Positions 24,852 through 33,532 of a stretch of 49,244 nt of DNA are shown piece after piece. The notes beneath the pieces were generated by a model that saw only the letters and a program-made list of their open reading frames with translations, was not told where the DNA came from and did not search any database. Made by a program: the position numbers and the translations under genes. Position 1 is the first letter of the stretch, and the number at the start of each line of letters is the position of its first letter. The DNA lies in NCBI GenBank assembly GCA_014376445.1, contig JACMRM010000265.1, positions 1 to 49,244 on the forward strand. Reading direction: 5' to 3'. The DNA is from Bacteriovorax sp. GTDB taxonomy: Bacteria; Bdellovibrionota; Bacteriovoracia; Bacteriovoracales; Bacteriovoracaceae.

Positions 24852-25598
24852 TTATTGCCAATACTTAGGAGGCGTATCATTATCATCTTTTACGATTGAT
24901 AGCTTAGCTTTGCTCTTTTTAGCAGCTTTAATCTGCGTCATTTTGCCCATTCTATCCGAAAGCAGCTTAAAATTGCGATGCGAGATCACAATCATGAACA
25001 AATAAGCAGAAGCAATCGCTCCCAGCTGCCCCCAGGCCCCAATGCCCGTCGGACTGGAGATCCCCTGATAAAGAGAGATCACAACTAAAATCATGCAGAA
25101 ATATTTCGCTTTAATCGGAATGATCATCATAAAAGAAAAAATACGATCTGGGTAAATTACAGCATAGGCCAAGCAGAGTGCGCCGACGATTCCGGCAAAT
25201 CCCGTTAATGGATAAGAGTAAAGTGCGCCGTTACTTGAAAAAAAAATTACGATCACTGCAAGATATAAAATAGCTCCGCCGATAATTGTTGTTAAAATAA
25301 AACTTAAATATCTTTTTGTTCCCCAATTTGCTTCGAACTCAGATCCCATCAGCCAAAGCATCAGGCAATTTAAAATCACTTCAATGATAGAGTTGGATAA
25401 AAAAGGATATGTGACCATTTGATAAATGTGCCCGGAAAAAATAGCACTTCCAGACAGTCCGAAAAAATTTGTTAGTCCACCGATACCGGAGAATTTTTCC
25501 AATGCAAAATTTAAAAGAAAAGCGGCCGCCGACATGATGATCAAAATTTTATTGATCAGTGTAAGCTTTGGAAGATAAATTTGTGATTGCATATTCAT
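24852..25598 (-). CDS. Rhomboid-family membrane protein lacking catalytic residues
   Basis: This 248-aa polytopic protein has six or so membrane helices and the rhomboid L1-loop motif G-S-E-F-E-A-N-W-G-T-K-R-Y. The position of the serine motif GxSG reads G-F-A-G (133-136, Ser replaced by Ala135), and the helix that should carry the catalytic His has W-G-Q at 189-191. It is therefore expected to be a proteolytically inactive rhomboid pseudoprotease, comparable in principle to iRhoms and derlins, which bind membrane proteins without cutting. The C-terminus is a basic cytoplasmic tail. It follows the methylmalonyl-CoA epimerase gene by 6 bases. ATG 25592 is an alternative start. Confidence 0.8.
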   Translation of the reverse strand: MNMQSQIYLPKLTLINKILIIMSAAAFLLNFALEKFSGIGGLTNFFGLSGSAIFSGHIYQMVTYPFLSNSIIEVILNCLMLWLMGSEFEANWGTKRYLSFILTTIIGGAILYLAVIVIFFSSNGALYSYPLTGFAGIVGALCLAYAVIYPDRIFSFMMIIPIKAKYFCMILVVISLYQGISSPTGIGAWGQLGAIASAYLFMIVISHRNFKLLSDRMGKMTQIKAAKKSKAKLSIVKDDNDTPPKYWQ

Positions 25599-25604
25599 AA
25601 TTCT

Positions 25605-26024
25605 CTAGGCCTTTTGAGTCGTTGCAATTTCAATTAAAATACCACCGGTAGACTTCGGATGAATAAAGTTTACTAAACAATTATTCGCACCGGTAACAGC
25701 TTTTTCGTAAATCATTTTGTAGCCCAATCCCTGCAGCTCTTCGGTCTTTTTCTGCACATCAGGAACTTTAAAACTCATGTGGTGAATTCCTTCGCCATTT
25801 TTTTCGATAAATTTCTGGATTGGCCCCTGTTTGTTAATCGGGCAGACAAGTTCGATATGAGCGTGCTCATCAACGTGAGCAAATGCAGTAGTCACTTGTT
25901 GCGAAGGAACTTCTTCACGAACGGCTTCGAAAGTTAATCCTAAGTCTTCCCATACTTTCTGAGCGAGGTCCAAATTGGATACAGCGATCGCTACATGATC
26001 CAGATAACAGTCTTTATTAAACAT
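25605..26024 (-). CDS. mce: Methylmalonyl-CoA epimerase
   Basis: This VOC-superfamily enzyme interconverts the 2R and 2S forms of methylmalonyl-CoA, linking propionyl-CoA carboxylation (odd-chain lipid and branched amino-acid breakdown) to succinyl-CoA. The 139-aa sequence has the metal ligands in D-H-V-A-I-A (His near 10), in the central Q/E strand (H-I-E-L-V), in G-I-H-H-M-S-F and in the C-terminal I-L-I-E-I. The length is typical. It is upstream of the rhomboid-like gene in the same direction (6-base gap). No mutase genes are in the window. Confidence 0.93.
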   Translation of the reverse strand: MFNKDCYLDHVAIAVSNLDLAQKVWEDLGLTFEAVREEVPSQQVTTAFAHVDEHAHIELVCPINKQGPIQKFIEKNGEGIHHMSFKVPDVQKKTEELQGLGYKMIYEKAVTGANNCLVNFIHPKSTGGILIEIATTQKA

Positions 26025-26077
26025 AGATTGAATGCCTCTAAAAATAATTCGTCTGCTTTATTTTAGAGATTGAATAC

Positions 26078-27937
26078 CTAAGGGTCAACTGCTCCGGTGC
26101 AGTCTAATCCATCCCAGGCAGGAACAGCAGGAACGGCCGGTGGAATACAGTATCCGCCAGTACATTCACCATAAGTTAAAACGGCAGGACATCTCATGGC
26201 ACAGGCCACAGTCCCGTTTGAATTTAAAGTTGATAATTTTGTTAGTTTACAAGTCGCAACATACTCTGGTTTACAAAATTCTTTCGCTACACAACGCTGA
26301 CCTGCAGTTTTTGAACACAATACCGGAACAGATCCGTTTGGATTGTGAGGAGCACATGACCCTGTTGATTGATTACAACATAAACTTGAGCACTCGTAGT
26401 CTGAAGAACAGTTCGCACCGATTTCCTGATTACCGATAACCGGTGTCTGATCCACACATTGAGTAACAAGTTCTTTTGACCAACAACGTTTGTTAAAACA
26501 ACATTCACTCGATCCGCATGTAATTGAGCTGTCACATTGTTTAAAGGCCGAAGCAAGAACTTCTGAATTCGCTGTATTTTTTATTGAAGCGCGAAGAATC
26601 TGAAGTTTAATAGAATTTTCTTTTGTAATGCTGACTTCAACTCCGTCTTTTACATAAAAAACTTCGATTGATCCGTTAATATTACAAGACTGAATTCCTT
26701 CTGTCGTAGCTGGATCATAATTCATTACACGAAGGTTACAACCATCTACATATGATGAAGTACCTGTTGCGTTGGCAACAAGAGGTCCTCTTAAACCAAA
26801 GCGGTCAGTTGATCCCTGGTATTTAACATCCTGACTTAGAGAAATTGTTCCGGCACGCGGGAATAAAAATGATCTGTATCCGGTTTTTAAACCATACTGA
26901 ATTTCAAACAGACCTTTTGAATTGTTAAAAATAGCTGCACCTGAAATATTCCATGCATTCTGGTTGATCGCTCTGTATGGACCTCTATAGTAGGCACCAT
27001 AAGTTTGAACCTGAGTTGAACCGACGATATGGTAATCGCTGATAAAAATATTATCCACAAGACCTGTTAAATAAGGTGATAAATTAAATAATGTATTCAT
27101 ACCATTAACATCTTCATAATCGGGAAGACACATAGATGCCGAACTGAGCGCCATTGACGGATTGCGGACTCCGTTTGCGTCTGACCAAACTTGAGGACGT
27201 GATGGAATAGAAGTCACTGCTGTTGTTGCACTTGAATTATATAGAGTTGCATCTACTATTTTCGCGTAAGCATAAAGGCATTTGTCACCAGCATTGGTAC
27301 ATGTAGATGTTGTCGTCGTATTATCAAAAGTTGGATCGTCCGCGAGATTTAAACCTCGGCAGTAAAGACCACCGTCTTTCGGGTCAGTTACTGGAACTTT
27401 GGATGGATCAGCAGCGTAGTCATTATAGTCGTAAAGATCGTAGCCCAGACGCATTTTACTGAATGGCTTGCTGTTCATATCGACAACGAGTACCTGGATT
27501 TCAGTTGTGGGTATAATCCCCGGTGCGCGTGCAACTGTTGCATTTAAAGTGACTGACTGATTGTCAGTACCAAAATTAAAACGAACTCTAATCAGCTTAT
27601 CCTGAATGGCCGAAATATTCAGACCGGCCAAATATAAATTTCCTTTAAAATTTTTTGGAATCGAAACTTTCTTTTTATAAGTTCCATCGAATGGATCAAC
27701 AAGGTGAGAAAGCTCCACTTTAATTGATTGAAGAGTGTTCGCTGTTCCTATATTTGTATTGTTCGGAAGAGATGCTGTTCCAGAACCCGTTGTTCCTGTT
27801 TTAAGATTTGAGCCCGATGCAGATGTTTTTGAACGAACAGCGGCATTTTGCACACATGAAGATACGATTAGCGCACACGTCAAAACTGATATGTTTAAAA
27901 AATGCGTGATCGTAAATGTGTGTGACCTGATCCCCAT
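26078..27937 (-). CDS. Cysteine-rich lipoprotein of unknown function
   Basis: This 619-aa protein has a lipoprotein signal (lipobox V-S-S-C, Cys28), then a Ser/Thr/Gly-rich linker (about 30-65). A large beta-rich region (about 70-450) follows, and then a C-terminal part with more than 20 cysteines in small modules (C-x4-C-C-x4-C, C-S-S-x-C-C), similar in look to Dickkopf-like or knottin repeats. It is probably surface-exposed and disulfide-stabilised. No enzyme motif was found. It is monocistronic in appearance. Such modules in predatory-bacterial lipoproteins would suit adhesion or protein binding, but that is speculative. Confidence 0.8.
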   Translation of the reverse strand: MGIRSHTFTITHFLNISVLTCALIVSSCVQNAAVRSKTSASGSNLKTGTTGSGTASLPNNTNIGTANTLQSIKVELSHLVDPFDGTYKKKVSIPKNFKGNLYLAGLNISAIQDKLIRVRFNFGTDNQSVTLNATVARAPGIIPTTEIQVLVVDMNSKPFSKMRLGYDLYDYNDYAADPSKVPVTDPKDGGLYCRGLNLADDPTFDNTTTTSTCTNAGDKCLYAYAKIVDATLYNSSATTAVTSIPSRPQVWSDANGVRNPSMALSSASMCLPDYEDVNGMNTLFNLSPYLTGLVDNIFISDYHIVGSTQVQTYGAYYRGPYRAINQNAWNISGAAIFNNSKGLFEIQYGLKTGYRSFLFPRAGTISLSQDVKYQGSTDRFGLRGPLVANATGTSSYVDGCNLRVMNYDPATTEGIQSCNINGSIEVFYVKDGVEVSITKENSIKLQILRASIKNTANSEVLASAFKQCDSSITCGSSECCFNKRCWSKELVTQCVDQTPVIGNQEIGANCSSDYECSSLCCNQSTGSCAPHNPNGSVPVLCSKTAGQRCVAKEFCKPEYVATCKLTKLSTLNSNGTVACAMRCPAVLTYGECTGGYCIPPAVPAVPAWDGLDCTGAVDP

Positions 27938-28055
27938 GTCTCATCTTCTCGGTTGTTGGTACCTATTATTTTAATTTTAAAAGGAGATCTGTTGGAGAAA
28001 ATGACCGAGGATTACCGTCAAGAAGTGCACTTCCAGAGGCTTATCCCATAAAAGA

Positions 28056-28071
28056 CCTAGAAACAACTAGG
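28056..28071 (-). terminator. Weak hairpin after the leftward membrane-protein gene
   Basis: A 5-bp stem (cctag / ctagg) with a 6-base loop, read leftward, is followed by TCTTTTAT. It is short, so only a weak candidate. Confidence 0.35.
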
Positions 28072-28107
28072 CACATTTTTTTTGAATGTGAGTCTATTTA
28101 TTGGCAA

Positions 28108-28770
28108 TCAACTAGGATCGTTTAAGACCGCTTTGAGATGATAAAAAATCTTCACTGAAACTTTGGTAATGACAATCATCACAAGGGCATCAATAAAAGA
28201 ATAAACGACATTCACACCAAGTTTTACCCGCCAGTCAGGTATGAAATCGAGACCCAACCCCACCAGCTCAGTGACTATTGAAGAGAGAACAAAAAAAACT
28301 ATCAGTACTGAATCTTTTTTTGCCATTTTCCAGCTGACTTTAAAATAATTGATGCTGTCATTGTCGATAAGAACAGCGGCCAGCGGAACCATCGCAAGCG
28401 CCACTCCTAAAATAATTCCCGGAACAATAAAACATGCAAGCCCGATAAGCATGAGAATAGAATAATAAATTGTATAGATTAAATAAGTAGGTGCTGCGTA
28501 TAAAAGTTTTTCTTTATCGCTTCCTTTAATTCTACTTTTCTCAATGAGAATCACCTGAACAACAATAATTAAATTTGCAAGCCCTACAAGCACATTCATT
28601 ATGATGGAATAAAAGCTGTTATCTTCGTACCCAAGCCCGGTCCATGGAATACTTGCGAAGAAATCTGCCAGAATAAAAAAGATAAAGCAGACAGCGTAGA
28701 CATTGAAGTTTTTTACAGTTTCCTGATAAGACTCTTTAAAAAAACGTCCGTATAATTTTATCGAATTCAA
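28108..28770 (-). CDS. Polytopic membrane protein of unknown function
   Basis: This is an integral inner-membrane protein of about 220 aa with roughly six hydrophobic helices and short loops, without a recognised family motif (similar in look to DUF975/YesL-like glycerophosphoryl-type membrane domains, not confirmed). The frame extends to ATG 28824, which would overlap the asparaginase-like gene by 44 bases and has no Shine-Dalgarno. A TTG at 28770 has AAGGA seven bases upstream and avoids the overlap, so I prefer it. If the longer form is used the N-terminus gains a very basic stretch (K-R-T-K-K-R-E-R). It is co-directional with and close to the asparaginase-like gene. Confidence 0.72.
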   Translation of the reverse strand: MNSIKLYGRFFKESYQETVKNFNVYAVCFIFFILADFFASIPWTGLGYEDNSFYSIIMNVLVGLANLIIVVQVILIEKSRIKGSDKEKLLYAAPTYLIYTIYYSILMLIGLACFIVPGIILGVALAMVPLAAVLIDNDSINYFKVSWKMAKKDSVLIVFFVLSSIVTELVGLGLDFIPDWRVKLGVNVVYSFIDALVMIVITKVSVKIFYHLKAVLNDPS

Positions 28771-28780
28771 GCAGACTTCC

Positions 28781-29317
28781 TTATTTTGCTTCGAACGTTC
28801 TCTTTTCTTTGTTCTTTTGAACATGAGGCACTTTAAAAATCTGATTATGAAATGAAATATAAAATCCCGGCGCTAAAAGTTTTGAAGCAAGCAGCGCCTC
28901 TGTGACATTTTGAGTGGCATCGGTGTCGTCAAACCCCATGGGAATCATGGCACCTGTAAACACAACAGCAACTGTCGGATTTTTTATATGGTCAAAACAG
29001 TAGCTTGCACTATGCTCCATGGTATCCGTTCCGTGCAAGACTACGATGGGTGAGTTTTTTTTCATTTCAGCATTGATTGTATCGCTGATCATTTTTCTAT
29101 CATTGTCATCCATATACAAAGAGTCTTTTGACAGAAGCGGATGAACTATTAAATGCGTATAAGGCATGCGCAGTTTTGAAAGGATGCGGTTACGTATACT
29201 TGTCCCGCGATTTTCCAATGAACCGTCGAATTCATCGTAGGTTTTTTCGATTGTGCCGCCGGTAGTAATAATTAAAACATCACGGGCCGAATTTTTATCA
29301 ATATTTTTTTCTGTCAT
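28781..29317 (-). CDS. Short asparaginase-family protein (N-terminal domain only)
   Basis: This 178-aa protein corresponds to the N-terminal domain of L-asparaginase/glutaminase. It has the first catalytic Thr motif (I-T-T-G-G-T-I-E), the second (V-L-H-G-T-D-T-M), and F-T-G-A-M-I-P with a following D-D-T-D-A-T-Q-N segment. Full-length asparaginases are about 330 aa, and the C-terminal domain that completes the fold and dimer is missing. Similar short proteins occur as a separate subfamily, so it need not be a degraded gene, but substrate and activity are uncertain. The stop is 10 bases before the preferred start of the membrane-protein gene. Confidence 0.82.
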   Translation of the reverse strand: MTEKNIDKNSARDVLIITTGGTIEKTYDEFDGSLENRGTSIRNRILSKLRMPYTHLIVHPLLSKDSLYMDDNDRKMISDTINAEMKKNSPIVVLHGTDTMEHSASYCFDHIKNPTVAVVFTGAMIPMGFDDTDATQNVTEALLASKLLAPGFYISFHNQIFKVPHVQKNKEKRTFEAK

Positions 29318-29391
29318 AGCCTTGACTCTAGTGAGTTCGATCTCATATTGTTGTTAGATTATTTTAAGTATACTTACAGGAGATTGCAATC

Positions 29392-31308
29392 ATGACGTCA
29401 CGCAAAGGAACGATTAGTGTTAACACCAAAGACATTTTTCCTATTATTAAAAAATGGCTTTACTCAGAACACGATATTTTTCTTCGCGAATTGGTAGCAA
29501 ATGCTACTGACGCGATCACAAAAAGGGCCACACTCGCCCGTACTTCCAATCAGGAAATCCCTGCTGGAAAAATCACTGTCACTGTCGATAAACCATCAAA
29601 GACCATCGTCATCGAAGACAACGGACTAGGAATGACCGAGGCAGAAGTAGAAAAATACATCGCTCAACTCGCGTTTTCTGGGGCAGAAGAATTTGTTCAG
29701 AAAATGAAAGATCAGGGAAGCACTCCCAACTCAGATATCATCGGAAAATTCGGTCTAGGCTTTTATTCTGCTTTCATGGTTTCAGGCCGTGTTGAATTAG
29801 AATCTCTGTCTATGAACGAAGGCGCTGTTCCCTCTAAATGGGTTTGCGAAGGTGAAACGGATTATGAATTCGAGTCTTCAACTAAATCAGATGTTGGGAC
29901 AAAAATCACTCTGCATGTGAACGCTGAATCAGAAGAATTTCTGAGTGCGTGGAAAGTGTCTGCAACACTTAAAAAGTTCTGCGATTTCATGCCGTATGAA
30001 ATTTTCGTAAAGGATTCAGAAGCTGTTGAAGAGTCTGCCAATCCGGGTCTAGTCAATGAAACGCAGCCGATCTGGAAAAAAGATCCAACAACATTAGAAG
30101 ACGCTGACTATATCGAGTTTTATAAAAAACAATTTCCGATGGATGGTAATCCTCTCTTTTGGATTCATCTTCGTGTAGACCACCCGTTTACGTTAGATGG
30201 TGTGCTTTTCTTCCCGAAATTAAATCCAAACAAACCTTTCAATGAATCAAATATCAAGCTTTATAACAAGCAGGTTTTTGTTTCAAACAACGTTAAAGAC
30301 ATCGTTCCTGAATTCCTGTCTCTTCTAAAAGGTTCAATCGATTCAAGCGACATTCCTCTGAACGTTTCACGTTCATCACTTCAAGGTGACCCCAACATTA
30401 AAAAAATCTCAAACTACGTTATTAAAAAGGTAGCTGAGAGCTTAAAGAAACTTTTCAACAACGACCGCGCCCGTTATGAAACGATCTGGGAAGATATCCA
30501 GCTTTTCATTAAGTATGGAGCGATTTCTGACTCTAAGTTCGATGAGATGATGAGAGACTACGTAATCTTCAAAAACTCTGAAGGGAAATACGTCACACTA
30601 AAAGAATATAAAGATTCAATTCCTGAAACTTTCAAAACAAAGCTTGCTGATAAAGTTCTTTATTTTGAAAAAGGAAAATCTGACCACGCTTTAAGGAAAG
30701 AATTATTAAGTGTCGGCCTCCAGGCGATTGAAACTGAATCATACATCGATCCACATTTCACTCAGCATGTAGAGATGACTAAACTTGGAGAGTCTACCTA
30801 TCACTTCGCTTCAGTTGACTCTGAAATTGCAACTCTCCTTGAGCAGGATGCAACAACAGACTCTGACATAAAAGTAAAAGATCTGTTCACAAACATCTTA
30901 ATCGGCAAAACAGAACACGGTACTCACACTGAAGAAGAAGAGGACATGGACTCACTTAATCATGGCGGCCTGAAAGATATCGAGATTGTAAAAATTAAAA
31001 ATTCAACTTCACCTGCTTACTTCAAAGTGGATGAACAAATGAAAAGAATGCACCAGATGGCAAAAAGTATGGGCAACGATGCCATGTTCCCTATCAAAAA
31101 AACTCTGGTCATTAATCCGGGAAGCCCTATAATTCAAAATGCGTTGAAGCTGCATGAAAAAGGCAACGATGCTTTAGTGAAAAAAATCTGTCATCACGTT
31201 GAAGACCTTGCTCATATTTCATCTGAAGGTTTAAAACACGAAGACCGTGAAGCTTTCGTCAACCGCACTCAGGAGTTGATGCAGGAACTGACTAACTTAG
31301 CTCTATAA
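29392..31308 (+). CDS. htpG: Chaperone HtpG (Hsp90)
   Basis: This ATP-dependent cytoplasmic chaperone is a homodimer that remodels client proteins with DnaK. The 638-aa sequence has the GHKL ATPase domain (about 1-225) with E-L-V-A-N-A-T-D-A, D-N-G-L-G-M-T and G-K-F-G-L-G-F-Y-S, the middle domain with L-N-V-S-R-S-S-L-Q, and a C-terminal dimerisation domain. AGGAG precedes the ATG. It is transcribed as a single gene and closed by the terminator at 31317. No clear heat-shock promoter could be picked out. Confidence 0.96.
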   Translation: MTSRKGTISVNTKDIFPIIKKWLYSEHDIFLRELVANATDAITKRATLARTSNQEIPAGKITVTVDKPSKTIVIEDNGLGMTEAEVEKYIAQLAFSGAEEFVQKMKDQGSTPNSDIIGKFGLGFYSAFMVSGRVELESLSMNEGAVPSKWVCEGETDYEFESSTKSDVGTKITLHVNAESEEFLSAWKVSATLKKFCDFMPYEIFVKDSEAVEESANPGLVNETQPIWKKDPTTLEDADYIEFYKKQFPMDGNPLFWIHLRVDHPFTLDGVLFFPKLNPNKPFNESNIKLYNKQVFVSNNVKDIVPEFLSLLKGSIDSSDIPLNVSRSSLQGDPNIKKISNYVIKKVAESLKKLFNNDRARYETIWEDIQLFIKYGAISDSKFDEMMRDYVIFKNSEGKYVTLKEYKDSIPETFKTKLADKVLYFEKGKSDHALRKELLSVGLQAIETESYIDPHFTQHVEMTKLGESTYHFASVDSEIATLLEQDATTDSDIKVKDLFTNILIGKTEHGTHTEEEEDMDSLNHGGLKDIEIVKIKNSTSPAYFKVDEQMKRMHQMAKSMGNDAMFPIKKTLVINPGSPIIQNALKLHEKGNDALVKKICHHVEDLAHISSEGLKHEDREAFVNRTQELMQELTNLAL

Positions 31309-31316
31309 TTTTTTAG

Positions 31317-31345
31317 AGGCCGGTTTCATCACCGGCCTTCTTTAT
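31317..31345 (+). terminator. Intrinsic terminator of htpG
   Basis: The arms aggccggt (31317-31324) and accggcct (31331-31338) flank a 6-base loop and are followed by a T-rich stretch. Confidence 0.85.
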
Positions 31346-31420
31346 AAAAAAATAATATTTTTCCTCAGCTACTATCGAATTGTATGAATTCACTACACTC
31401 TTTGTCGTTTTATGGTTCAC

Positions 31421-31714
31421 TCAATTTAGAAAAATATACCTCATGACATTTTTAAGCTGCCTTACTGATGATATCTGCCTGAAATGGTACCTGAGCTTAT
31501 AAACACTCCCTTTCATTCCTCTCATTTTATTTACGGCGTTCACCAGCGTCCCGCCAAAAACCCGCATCCCGATTTCCAGAATAGTATTGTTGTCTGCTTC
31601 GATTAATAAATGAACATGATCGTATTCCAGAGAATAATGAATGTTTGATGCTAAAATTGAATACGGAGAAGCTAAGGAGTTGAAAATCTTAATAGGATTC
31701 AAGTTTTCTGACAA
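31421..31714 (-). pseudogene. REP-type (Y1/HUH) transposase remnant
   Basis: The 97-aa frame matches the middle of a REP-associated tyrosine transposase. It has the HUH pair (Y-D-H-V-H-L-L-I-E), the N-x2-R-G-M-K-G-S-V block, R-Y-H and the R-Y-I-x-L-N end. Both ends are missing: such proteins normally have 30-60 residues before this start and more after the L-N. The only start is a TTG (31714) without a convincing ribosome site. It lies between htpG and an unrelated lipoprotein gene, and no flanking terminal repeats were recognised. Read as a decayed fragment. Confidence 0.65.
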
Positions 31715-31756
31715 TTGCCCGACAAGGACACTGGGTCATTAACCGAGGTTTTGCGT

Positions 31757-33358
31757 TTGAAAGCAATGTCATCATTACTGCTAGTCCTCGCACTTTTTGC
31801 AACATCATGTTCAAGTCCTACCTGGTTTCACGTTAGTGGAGTCGACAGACATGTAGCTGCAGAAATCAATCCTCCATTAAATGCAGATCAGCTTTTTACA
31901 ATTAAGAGTACATCGCAGACACAGATTGGAAAAAATTATGTGAAGGATCTGGTGGGACAGTTTAGTTATAAGGGTGTCGCTGTTGAATTTGTCGAAGATT
32001 TAAAACTATCAAATGATATAGCTTATAATATTGTTCCAACGGTAGAAAATCAGGCGTACAAAATTAAAATTATCCACTCTGTTCAGGCAAAGGTTGATGA
32101 AGATGCGCAAAAAGAGTTAGTGAGAGTTATGAACCAGTTGATGACGACAAAATTCACCAGCCAGTTTTCTGTTTTTGAACTTTATTTTAATGCGAAGACT
32201 GAAGACTTTATATCGCTTCAGGTTCTTGCTAAAGTAAGAGCGGCAGCGATTACTGCAGTTGATAATTACAATGCTGATGAGGAATATATTACAAGAAGCG
32301 CAGACAGAATTAAATACTGGGAAAATATTAACGAAAAATTTAAACACGAAGAGCGCATTTATAATAAGCAAGTAAAAGTTCAGGATGAAGCAAGACGAGT
32401 TGTAATGGATGCTCTAGATAAAGCTGCTGATGATGAACAATTCAGATCTCTGGTTGCAAAAAACGACCGCAAAGGTGCAGCGAAACTTTTAAGAAGTTAT
32501 CTTCCATGGGAGCAGATGCCTCCATTTGAAAAAATGTTCTGGGAAAACCATCTGGCAATCATGGTCGATCCCCTTCCATACGAAGACAGAATTCTTATCT
32601 ACCGTGGGATTGATGATGATATCGTGCAGGTCGCTCAGCAAAGCGGAAAAGAAATGTCGCGTGAAGAGGCCATCAAAGAACAAAAAATCTTTTTGATGTC
32701 GACGATGATGACAAAGAATCAGGGCACATGGAACAGAAGATTAAGATCGCTGACAGCAATGTATGAAAAGTTTATGGGAACTGACGCCAACAACTCAAGC
32801 GAGTATGTTAAGTCGACCCGTATTACAAATATGTTTGTAAAGCACTCGAGAGAGCCGAAAGGAAGTCCTTTTCTTTCCTATACTCCGAAATTCTCAATTG
32901 CGAGCTCATTTGGGTCCAAGAGAAATACAGCTTACTTCATCGACCCACGCATGATGTATTTTAACTACGCTTCTAAGTTTGCCAGTGAAGTTGAGTTCCT
33001 TCTTCCGATCATGAGTTTTCCTGATGAACTTGCGGCGGTCTACGACTCTACAATTTTTCCAATAGGCCAAGGACAGATTGAGTCTTTTATGAAAGAGAAG
33101 GCCATCAAAAAACTTGATGAACAATTAGGTGCAGGGAAAGGTACTAAAGCTTTTGAGCGTATAGAACTCAACTCTAAAAAATATTTTGCTCCTGTTATGG
33201 GAGGAAAAGTCGGTGCGGTTGCCCCTCCAAAGCCAGACGGTAAATTTATTTCATTCTTTAAATCACTTTTGGGAATGAATACCAAAAAGGTGGCAGAAGT
33301 TATCGATGAAAAAAGCAATATGCCGTGCCTGGATTTAATCCAGATGTTCTGGAAATAA
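31757..33358 (+). CDS. Lipoprotein with an ADP-ribosyltransferase-like domain
   Basis: The lipoprotein signal is short (M-K-A-M-S-S-L-L-L, lipobox A-T-S-C). TTG 31757 has GAGG 8 bases upstream and supplies the basic residue a signal needs; ATG 31766 is the alternative, and an upstream start at 31715 is unlikely. Residues about 20-260 are mostly helical. Residues 275-430 show the order expected of an R-S-E mono-ADP-ribosyltransferase: I-L-I-Y-R-G (Arg283), F-L-S-Y-T-P followed by a helix (Ser374), and S-E-V-E-F-L-L-P (Glu411-x-Glu413). ARTs transfer ADP-ribose from NAD+ to proteins or other targets. No assay or search supports it here, so this is a motif-based proposal. Confidence 0.65.
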   Translation: MKAMSSLLLVLALFATSCSSPTWFHVSGVDRHVAAEINPPLNADQLFTIKSTSQTQIGKNYVKDLVGQFSYKGVAVEFVEDLKLSNDIAYNIVPTVENQAYKIKIIHSVQAKVDEDAQKELVRVMNQLMTTKFTSQFSVFELYFNAKTEDFISLQVLAKVRAAAITAVDNYNADEEYITRSADRIKYWENINEKFKHEERIYNKQVKVQDEARRVVMDALDKAADDEQFRSLVAKNDRKGAAKLLRSYLPWEQMPPFEKMFWENHLAIMVDPLPYEDRILIYRGIDDDIVQVAQQSGKEMSREEAIKEQKIFLMSTMMTKNQGTWNRRLRSLTAMYEKFMGTDANNSSEYVKSTRITNMFVKHSREPKGSPFLSYTPKFSIASSFGSKRNTAYFIDPRMMYFNYASKFASEVEFLLPIMSFPDELAAVYDSTIFPIGQGQIESFMKEKAIKKLDEQLGAGKGTKAFERIELNSKKYFAPVMGGKVGAVAPPKPDGKFISFFKSLLGMNTKKVAEVIDEKSNMPCLDLIQMFWK

Positions 33359-33532
33359 AGGTGCAGAGCTTGTCAAACTTCCAGTTATCGAAGGCCCTAA
33401 ATGGCCTATAATCGGCAGATGTAGCAACATTTTAAAGCTTTTTGAAAATAAACCCACTACCCCATTGAAATCTCTTTAAGGCCGACACAATTCTAATTTG
33501 ACGATTTATGCCCTCACCTACATTATTTACGA

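Noticed and set aside
33392-33407. Small hairpin aggcc/ggcct after the ART-like gene as terminator
   Set aside because: Stem of only five pairs and no T-run.
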